Source: Cinnamomum chago
Taxonomy: Eukaryota; Streptophyta; Magnoliopsida; Laurales; Lauraceae
Direction of reading: 5' to 3'
Assembly (NCBI GenBank): GCA_038049695.1
Contig: CP142460.1
Coordinates: forward strand, 41,772,501-41,836,500
DNA length: 64,000 nt
The first letter of the stretch is position 1, and each line of letters starts with the position of its first letter. The position numbers and the translations under genes are program-made. Under the pieces are notes generated by a model. The model was given only the letters and a program-made list of their open reading frames with translations. It was not told where the DNA came from and ran no database searches. Positions 56,797 to 64,000 of the stretch are shown here, piece by piece.

Positions 56797-57084
56797 AAAT
56801 TATGTTATTATGTTCTTTAGATTAAATATTTTTTTGGTATTCATCTCATTAATGGTGTGCATGAATGGAATTTGATGATTCCTTCTCGAGATGGCACTCT
56901 TGAGTGTTCTGTAGTGCCGTAGGCTCATTCTATTGTCCTTAAAAGTTTTCTTCACCTGAAGTTAGGTAGGTTTTTATCAGGTCAGCAGCCAAGCATAAAA
57001 ATGTCTTCACCAGAGGTAGTACTCTATTTTATCCTGCATCTCCAGAAATTGGTAAGCAGAACTGATGATAGTGATGGTGATAAT
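56215..57084 (+). other. 3' UTR and downstream region of the RabGAP gene
   Basis: No further coding seen. An A-rich stretch follows the stop at 56224-56240. The end of transcription cannot be fixed. The short frame at 56603-56797 runs into a microsatellite and is not credible. Confidence 0.45.
56753..56796. repeat. Compound (CA)n(TA)n microsatellite
   Basis: About 11 CA units followed by about 11 TA units. Confidence 0.93.
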
Positions 57085-58300
57085 TGTCAAAGTGTCAAAG
57101 GATCCATCTGTATAAAGCCCATGGTCCAATAACCCAGATATGCAGGCCCAATTGCAATGTATACTAAAATAGGCTAGTCAACTGTGTAATCTTGTACAAC
57201 ATATACGTACCATAGTAGGAGATTTAATTGACTGTAATTCTACTTGATTGTAGCCCAAATTGGGCATGACATAGCTATTAATACCATGGTCGACCTCAAC
57301 AAAGGGGACCCAACTTTCACAGAAAATCTTCTCTTTCTGTGTCATGGTATAAGAGCCACACTTTTACTGCTGCTGATTTTCTGTCTTGAGTTGTGATAGA
57401 GAGGAATCAATTCTCTCTTGGAGAATATTAGATCAGGGACTGTTTCGAGCATTCTAGAGCCAGGTAGTCTTGTACATCCACTGTAGATCATCTCCGATCA
57501 ACAGTGGCCCACCTGTGATTGTCCAGATTTCGTTGGAAGTCTCTACAGGAAGGATCGACTAATCCTACTAAGATCTTTGGAGATTTTTTCAAGTTTTCTT
57601 GGAATCATTAGCACTTTGCGTTTGACTGATCGTGGATTATTCGTCAGAATCTTGGAATCTATTGACAGTGGCCCACCTTTGATCAGCACGACTGCTTCAA
57701 ACAATTAGTCTATCTTGATCGACAGGATTCTTGGATTTCTAGTCGTTTTCTCAAAACCTTTCCACTCATCAGAGATTTCAGAAATCTGTTTTCGCCCAGG
57801 ATACTGTTCTCGTCCGTGGTATCATCAGCAGATTGGAAAATCATCTGGGGCACACCCCTGATCACACAATAGCATCTGAAAAATCATCCCATCTTGGTCG
57901 ACCACTCATCTTGGATTTCTTGGCCAATTTTTTATAATTTTTGACAGCTTAGAGGGAGGATTTCTGATCGACTTTGTGGTTTTTTGTTTTGATGCATAAG
58001 TTTTCATCATCAATTTGAGGGGGGTGTCAAAGTGTGAAAGGATCCATATGTATATAACCTGTGGTCCAATTGCCCAGATATACGGGCCCAATTGCAATGT
58101 ATAATAAAATAGACTAGTCAATTGTCGAATCTTGTACAACATATGCATTCCATAGTACGAGATATAAATGATGGTAATTCTACTTGATTGTAGCCCAAAT
58201 TGGGTATGACATATCTATTAATACCATGGTCGACTCAACAAAGGGGAACCAACTTTCACTGAAAATCATCTCTTTCTTTGTGTGATTGAGTTTTCTGTCA
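57085..58300 (+). mobile_element. Coding-free Copia derivative (TRIM-like)
   Basis: LTRs at 57085-57344 (260 bp) and 58025-58300 (276 bp) share TGTCAAAGTGT(C/G)AAAGGATCC and most following sequence. Perfect target duplication ATAAT (57080-57084 and 58301-58305). Primer site TGGTATAAGAGCC at 57345-57357; polypurine tract TTTGAGGGGGG before the 3' LTR. The 667-bp internal part looks like a Copia leader (ATCA..GTGGCCCACC words as in Copia A-C) joined directly to ATCATCAATTTGAGGGGGG, the sequence that ends Copia gag-pol. All coding is therefore lost. The 3' LTR has a short extra stretch near its end. Confidence 0.88.
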
Positions 58301-58305
58301 ATAAT

Positions 58306-58455
58306 GATGATGACATTCTTTTTTAGTTTGGACACTACGAGATTTAGGTGTGTCAGGACCCGGAACCCTAGGCCCTTCTAATTCCCCGTTGAGACTTAGA
58401 AAAATATCTCATCACATACATGTGTCAAGTTCATTTGCATAATAAAATTCCAGTA
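58306..58455. other. LTR-like fragment adjoining the Tat element
   Basis: Contains TGTGTCAGGACCCGGAACCC, which looks like the start of a plant Ty3 LTR, followed by about 100 bp. It replaces the integrase sequence expected here, so the Tat element is truncated at this point. Confidence 0.35.
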
Positions 58456-58469
58456 ACCTTGGCTGATAG

Positions 58470-58705
58470 CCCGGCCTCCAATGTGGCTTTCCCAGTCCTT
58501 CAGGATTTCGTAGAGGAAATCTTTGACTTTGCTGGGGTGAACACACTGGAGGTAAGGTCCGGTGAAAGATTTTCTATAAAGTTAGTCATCCGGAGATAGC
58601 TAAAACCGAGCTGCTCTCAGCATGATCTTGTGAGCTTTATTTCTATCTTCAGAGAGTTGATCGTCTTTTAGGTATGCTATGACTGGATCCATCCAGCTTG
58701 GGCTG
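58470..58705 (-). pseudogene. Integrase H2C2 zinc-binding region of the Tat element, truncated
   Basis: Reads LYRKSFTGPYLQCVHPSKVK, DFLYEILKDWESHIGGRAIS, QGYW. This is the start of the Ty3 integrase zinc-binding domain. It ends abruptly near 58470 and the catalytic core is absent. Confidence 0.7.
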
Positions 58706-58722
58706 AGATTGGCGCACAAAAC

Positions 58723-59320
58723 CTACCGATGTGGTTGAAGCTCTATACTTGGTTTTTCTAGTGTTTCTACCTCAACGGTTCTTTTCTTCCCAGCCTCGAC
58801 AGCAGAGCCTAGGTTGGCAAGAGCATCAGCATGGGAGTTAGAGTCCATGTCAATCTGTTTGACTTCGACTTTCTGGAATTGGGAGACGAGCTGTTTTGCG
58901 TGTGCCAAGTAGGCTGCCATCCTTTCATCTCAGGCTTGGTAGTCTCCGCTCAGTTAGTTCGTCACCAGCTGAGAGTCGCTGAAGACCACCAGTTGTCGTG
59001 CCCCCAAGATCCTAGCGTTGCTGAGCCCTGCGATCAATGTTCTTACTCGGCTTCATTATTGGATGCTTTGAAGTCGAGTGTCAAGGCTTGTTCGATGACA
59101 AGGCCTTCTGGAGATTGTAGCATGATGCCGGCGCAAGCTCTCTTGGAGGTTGAGGATCCATCAACGAAGACTTTCCATGCTGAATCAAGGAATTGCTTCC
59201 AAGATCGATCTTGCTCTGTTTTGGTAACCTCATCATCCTTATTGTCCCCCACAGTTCGGTATCGAGCGGTGTCGGTGCAGAACTAAGAGAGGTGAATTCT
59301 ACAATGAAATCTGCCAAAAT
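58723..59320 (-). pseudogene. Second (Tat-type) RNase H domain
   Basis: Contains WKVFVDGSSTSKRACAGIML, QSPEGLVIEQALTLDFKASN, NEAE, then ESDSQLVTN-type sequence near 58960, HAKQLVSQFQKVEVKQIDMD and SNSHADALANLGSAVEAGKK. The conserved VDG, NNEAE and HADALA motifs are present. A frame break lies near 59040. Confidence 0.75.
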
Positions 59321-59575
59321 TTAGGCTTTGATCACTGTTCTGGGTTGATATTGGATATCGTATTGGCCCAGTTCGATGGCCCATCTTGAAATCCTTCCAG
59401 AGAAGTTCACCTTTCTGAAAAGGAACTTAAGTGGATGTTCTGTAGCAACCACTATTGTGTACATCTGGAAGTAATGAGAGAGTTTGTGAGAAGCATTGAT
59501 GAATACTAATGCGAGTTTCTCAAGTGGAAGGTACCTGGTTTCGGCATCAAGCAGGATCTTGCTCGTGTAGTACAT
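59321..59575 (-). pseudogene. Ty3 RNase H connection domain
   Basis: MYYTSKILLDAETRYLPLEK, LALVFINASHKLSHYFQMYT and ATEHPLKFLF, as found after RT in Ty3 elements. It ends GRISRWAIELGQYDIQYQPR. Confidence 0.75.
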
Positions 59576-59579
59576 AGGC

Positions 59580-59920
59580 TATTGGTGCTTGCCTTCTTCT
59601 TTGACTAGTACTGAGCTCAGTGCATGATCCGAGATGGCCAGGTAGAGAAAAAGCACCTCGCCCTATTTCGGTGCAGACAACAGGGGTGGTGAAGATAAGT
59701 AGGCCTTGAGTTCCTGCAGAGCTCTGTCGCACTCTGGAGTCCACTGGAACTTTGGGCTTTTCTTCAGAAGCTGGAAGAAGGGGCGACACTTGTCTAAGGC
59801 TCGGCTTATGACGCGGTTCAATGCAGCTGCCATTCCTGTGAGCCTTTGGATTTGTTTCGCCGAGTTCAGAGTTTAGGTCGCCTGGATCGCCAAGATCTGT
59901 TCTGGGTTGGCTTCGATTCT
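59580..59920 (-). pseudogene. RT thumb to RNase H linker, decayed
   Basis: Between the RT core and the RNase H connection, frames change several times. Words such as IQRLTGMAAALNRVISRALD, KCRPFFQLLKKSPKFQWTPE and CDRALQELKAYL can be read in different frames, as expected for this part of the family. Confidence 0.6.
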
Positions 59921-59923
59921 TCT

Positions 59924-60450
59924 TTAGGTGACCAGGCTTCCCAGGAATTTTCCGGAGCAGACGCCGAATGCACATTTGGAAGCGTTCAGCTTGAGCTGGA
60001 ACTCTTTGAGGATGGCGAATGTCTGACGCAGGTCCGCCAAGTGGTCTTGTGACCTTTTAGACTTGAGAAACATGTCATAAATGTAGACCTCCATTGTTTT
60101 CCCGATATGGGCCTGAAACATTTTTGTTACCAGCCTCTGGCAAGTTGCCACGACATTTTTTAACCCAAAGGACATCACTTTGTAACAGTAGATGCCTCTA
60201 GGTGTTATGAATGTGGTCTTTTCTTCATCAGGCCCGTGCATCGGAATTTGATGGTAACCTCGGTAGGCGTCGAGGAAACTCATCCTATCATGTCCAGCAG
60301 TGGCGTCGATCATCTGGTCGATCTTCGAGAGTGGGAAGTTGTCCTTAGGACAGGCTTTATTGAGGTCGGTGAAGTCCACGCGGACCCTCCACTTTCCGTT
60401 CTTCTTCTTGACCACCACTGTGTTGGCCAGCCATTCTGGATACTGTACAT
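59924..60450 (-). pseudogene. Ty3 reverse transcriptase core, active site altered
   Basis: VVKKKNGKWRVRVDFTDLNK, ACPKDNFPLSKIDQMIDATA, GHDRMSFLDAYRGYHQIPMH, EEKTTFITPRGIYCYKVMSF, GLKNVVATCQRLVTKMF. The active-site motif, normally YIDDM, reads YIYDMFLKSK, so one catalytic Asp is lost. The frame is otherwise open for 164 codons. Confidence 0.85.
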
Positions 60451-60868
60451 CTTAGATAGCCTTGGCCTCCAAGAGCTTTTCGACTTCTTCAATCACTGCC
60501 TCTATTTGCGGGACCCCTGTTCTGCGAGCTTTTTGCACTATAGGTTTATACTTGGGGTGCACGTTTAGCTTGTGGCAAATGATCTCGGGGTCGATGCCTG
60601 ACATCTCGTATGACATCCAGGCAAAAACGTCCTTGTTCTACAGCAGGAAGTTAAGCAACTCGGACCTTTCATCTTCGGGGAGCTGGCTCCCGAGCAGAAA
60701 ATATCAATCAGGGTCGTCCGAATCGATTCTGACTTCGGTCAGATCTTCAACGCTCTTCTGCTCTGCTGACCGACCGACGTCCCCGAGCTCAGCCTCAAGT
60801 TCGACCATATGTACCTGTCGTGGTTCTGCTTCGCCAGGCACCACAACCATTAGGCACTGTTTGGCCAT

Positions 60869-61300
60869 CTACTGATCTCCCCGTATTGTGATCACCTCAA
60901 CTCGACAGCTGGCATTCTCCAACGGGAATTTGAGTTTTTGGTGATGGGTGGAGGGCATTGCTTCCATGTTGTGTAGCCAAGTTCGTCCCATGATTACATT
61001 GTATGGGGATGGTGCATCCACCACCAGGAAGTCGGCTGTCTTGGAGGCGCCTCTGATTTGGACTTCTAAGGAGACTTTACCCTTAGGGTACACCGGCTTC
61101 GAGCTGAAGCCCACCAGGGGAGTGCGGGCCTCCTGCAAATCTTCCTCTTTAAGACCAAGCTTCTTGAAGCAGTCAAAATAGAGGATCTCATACGAGCTCC
61201 TGGGGTCCACAAGAATGCGTTTCACCTTGAAGTTCTTCAACCTCAGAGTGAGGATTAGTGGGTCGTTGTGGGGGGAACTGGACTCCTTCAAGGTCTTCGT
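60869..61300 (-). pseudogene. Tat aspartic protease domain, active site altered
   Basis: DPLILTLRLKNFKVKRILVD, PRSSYEILYFDCFKKLGLKE, then PKGKVSLEVQIRGASKTADF, SPYNVIMGRTWLHNMEAMPS and STHHQKLKFP. The catalytic triplet, normally D(T/S)G, reads DPRSS. The flanking family motifs are intact. Confidence 0.78.
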
Positions 61301-61447
61301 CTGAGAACCAGATCTTGGGTCTTTCCTTCCGAGCCTTCTAGAACGCAGGTTCCAGCTCGACTGACATCACCTGCTTGCCGTGGGAAGCCCTCCTGGCCTC
61401 GGCACGAGCTTGGTTACCCCCTCTAGGAGCGGGGGCTAGGTGAATGA

Positions 61448-63192
61448 TGAAAGTCCGGGGATCCTAACCTTAGAGGGGGGGGGTGAATAGGGTGTGCTAC
61501 AAAGATGACCAATTTAGACAAAATTTAACTTCTATAAAATAAACTAGTCACATGTGATGATTTACCAAACAAGATGTGGAAGCTAACAAAAGAAATCACC
61601 ACAAGCATGCACCATAACACAAATATTTATAGTGGTTCGGCTTCAATGCCTACATCCACTACCGGCTTGTGATCCAATCACCCCATCGGATTTCCACTAT
61701 CTATGCTTTTCAATAGGCTAAGTAATAACATTTACAATGTTGTTTTTCTAGGCTAAACAACAACCTTTACAAGATGTTTTTCTAGGCTAAGCAATAACCT
61801 TTACAGGAAAAATATTTCTCTTAAAGAAGTGTCTACAAAAACACTCAAAGAGATACAATTTAAGCTCAATAAATTTGCCTCTTAAATAGGCAGATATGAA
61901 ATTGAAAACTAACTCACACAAACACTAAATGAATGCAACGATATATGCTCATAATGTGTGTGTGTGATAACTTCAATCAAGTTAAAAACAAAGCTCAATT
62001 AATATATGCTTAAAGCATTTCAAAGTTTAAGGCACATAAAAGATTTGATTGAAGTTTAATGCAAATCACATGTATGAATATCAACTTGTTAATGACATGA
62101 AAATCAAGAGCTCACAAGTTGTATGAAATTTGTTAACTTAGAACATGTGATGCATGTGCAATGTTGTTTTCAAAACCAAATTAATTTAACTAAAATTCAA
62201 ATGAATGAAAACAACAAATGAAGATTCAATCAAGTAAAGGAATCATGCTATAAAAGAAAACAAAGATTTTGGCTAAGCATGATTAAGGAAGATTTTAAAA
62301 CAACTTGAATTGAAATCAAAGTGAAGAATCCAAGCTTAATTAGATCAAAGATTAAGAGAAGAAAGGATTCAACACATCATAGTTATCATGCTAAAAATCA
62401 TTTACCAATAATTTAAACAAAGCATATAACATATGATTAAGAAAGGTAAAGCTTACTTAGAGATTTAACTTCATTAATTCCAAGCTTTAGCTTTCCAATT
62501 GACCCCTTGGTCTCTTTTAGTTCATCCCCTTTGTCTTGTCTCCAAACATCTCAAAGAAGGCTTAAAAATCTCCAACATTGGCAAAGGAATGAACTTCATT
62601 TTATAGCCCAAAACAGCCCAACGGCTAGTCCCCGGTCGACCCCATGACCCCCGGGTTGACCTGGCCTTCACAACGGTCATAAAACTGTCATTTGACAGGA
62701 GCCAACGGCTCTTTACCCGGTTGACCTGGCCTTTAGTTGGGCCGGTCGACCTGGCCTTCCCCGGTCGACCTGGCCTTCTGTTGGCCGGGTCGACCTGGCA
62801 CACTGCAGGTCAGGGCCCGGGACCAAAATTCCCTAATTTGCATTTTTCAAAGTATTTTTGGTTGGGAATTTTTTGGGCCATTAAATCAAGCTTAAAAAAC
62901 ATGTTTTAAATCATTCTAAGGGTTTTAAAACATGAAACATAAAAAGCCAAAAAAAAGATTCGAAATTATAAATCCAATGGCTTGCTTGATTTTCTAAAAC
63001 TCCTTTTCAACACTAATTACATCCAAGATTAAAAACAAATCATGCATAAATCAATATTTCTTCAAGTCTAAAAACCAATGCATGTATAAATCAAGATTTC
63101 AAGATTTTCTAAATCAATGCATATGTGTGTAAATCAAATGATGCTAAAATGTTAATGCATCCATCAAATTGCAATATACAAAATCCCTAACA
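61448..63192. mobile_element. Solo LTR (1745 bp) in the Tat element
   Basis: Begins TGAAAGTCCGGGGATCC and ends TCCCTAACA, with a perfect AATGA duplication (61443-61447 and 63193-63197). It contains a run of nine G in AGAGGGGGGGGGTGAATAGG near 61471, a TTATAGTGGTTCGGCTTC block near 61630 and six GGT(C/T)GAC repeats (62634-62794). There is no coding. Removing it and one AATGA rejoins Tat gag (PEGIINV) to the region before protease. Orientation and family are not decided. Confidence 0.82.
62630..62800. repeat. GGT(C/T)GACCTGGCCTT repeat cluster
   Basis: Six GGTCGAC or GGTTGAC cores at about 62634, 62654, 62719, 62743, 62763 and 62788, most followed by CTGGCCTT. They lie within a larger partial duplication marked by CCAACGGCT. 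Confidence 0.85.
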
Positions 63193-64000
63193 AATGACGT
63201 TGATAATGCCCTCCGGCTCGTCAATATCCTGATCCTCATCAGGTCGGCACTGGTAAGCTCGGTTGACACTTCCACCTTCCTTGATGTAATCTTTTTGGTG
63301 CCGGTCCTTGACGAGCCTCTCGAGATGGGACTTGAGGGCCATGCAGTCCTCAGTCCTGTGCCCATTCTGCTTATGGTAGGTATAGAACTTGCCTTGATCC
63401 CGGGTGGATGGATACCTTTCATCGGCTGTGGCCATTGGAAGTAGGGCTCCGTCTTGATCTTGCCGAGGAGCTTATAGATGGGCTCCTTGGTGATTGTGTT
63501 TACAACCTTGTAGGAATCAATGGCCTGCTTGACGAGATTGAATTTCGACTTCCTGTTGCCCCTAGAGGTGGAGGCTGAGAAGGCTGCCGAGCTTGTCGAG
63601 GCCTTTTTCCTGTCTGGTTCCCTCTTGTAGAATTTTTCGTCTCCTCTGGGGGGCGGTCTTCTCCTGAGAGGCCGAAGCTTTCATGAGCTCGGGCCTCATC
63701 CTCTTCTTGCTCAATGATCTGGTTCACCCTAACCATTAATGCTTTCATCGTGACTATGGGGGACCGGACCTGGTCTTTGCGGAGCTCATTGCCTGGGAGT
63801 AGAGCTTGCTAGAAGCACCTGATGGCTACGTCATCTTTGGTGTCTTCGATCTAGCTATAGTTGTCCAGAATCTTTTGGCGAACTGAGTAACGTTTTCAGT
63901 CTACCTCATTCGGATCACCATGAGGTTGCCACCTATCTTCGGAATGACCCGACGCGCCTGAAACTTCTCGACGAAGGAGTTCTGGAGCTGCCGCCAGCTC
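63193..64000 (-). pseudogene. Tat gag, 5' end beyond the window
   Basis: Minus strand: SWRQLQNSFVEKFQARRVIP, KIGGNLMVIRMR, stop, TENVTQFAKRFW (about 64000-63860). Then the MKALMVRVNQIIEQEEDEAR region (63748-63500). Then CxxH-type zinc-binding YTYHKQNGHRTEDCMALKSH and LERLVKDRHQKDYI, ending PEGIINVIC at the solo LTR. The first residue of the knuckle is Tyr instead of the usual Cys. Stops near 63900 and 63820 show decay. Confidence 0.78.

Larger units (their letters stand above)
58456..64000 (-). mobile_element. Tat-type Ty3 retrotransposon remnant, continues beyond the window
   Basis: On the minus strand from right to left: gag (64000-63193), protease (about 61300-60869), RT (about 60450-59924), Ty3 RNase H (59575-59321), a second RNase H of the type carried by Tat elements (59252-58723), then the integrase zinc-binding region (about 58700-58470), where it breaks off. 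The dual RNase H supports the Tat lineage. Several stops, frameshifts and lost catalytic residues make it inactive. A 1745-bp solo LTR (61448-63192) separates gag from protease. The LTRs are outside the window or lost. Confidence 0.88.

Noticed and set aside
58831..59286. Plus-strand 151-aa ORF
   Set aside because: Antisense shadow of the Tat RNase H domain on the minus strand.

Overview
This window looks like a chromosome segment from a flowering plant with a large, repeat-rich genome. It has spliced genes with multi-kilobase introns, many LTR retrotransposons of plant lineages (Copia, Athila, Tat, gag-only Ty3-type), plant L1-type LINE tails and plant PIF/Harbinger DNA transposons. I cannot name the species. 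No bacterial, organellar or viral gene organisation is visible, and I saw no convincing tRNA, rRNA or CRISPR.

The one cellular gene I can support runs left to right over almost the whole window and is easy to miss because its exons are tiny. It encodes the C-terminal half of a TBC-domain Rab GTPase-activating protein (Gyp1-like). Its exons are at about 4469-4560, 22873-22970, 37172-37429, 37831-37914 and 56200-56214 (stop). The introns are 18.3, 14.2, 0.4 and 18.3 kb. Every junction has GT/AG ends, keeps phase and rebuilds an uninterrupted family-typical protein. The N-terminal TBC half, with the catalytic Arg and Gln fingers, was not found and probably lies left of the window.

Nearly everything else is transposable elements. 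Intron A (4561-22872) holds a gag-only LTR element (6461-22049). Its leader is split by a probable solo LTR (6898-19139), which is itself split by an Athila-type element (10102-18619) and a foldback MITE. Intron B (22971-37171) holds a LINE tail and a PIF/Harbinger transposon (25109-36404). That transposon is split by Copia A (28423-34419, minus strand), which in turn carries a solo LTR inside its gag gene. Intron D (37915-56199) holds Copia B (38351-43725), then a second gag-only LTR element (43893-54700) split by the intact Copia C (44847-50310) and by another long LTR-like sequence, and finally a LINE tail.

Downstream of the gene are a 1.2-kb coding-free Copia derivative (57085-58300) and a decayed Tat-type Ty3 element on the minus strand (58456 to beyond 64000), interrupted by a 1.7-kb solo LTR. 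Copia C is the only element that looks capable of movement: its LTRs match by eye and its gag-pol frame is open. Element borders were set from TG..CA ends, target-site duplications, primer-binding sites and polypurine tracts read directly in the sequence. Family names come from recalled protein similarity, not from a search.
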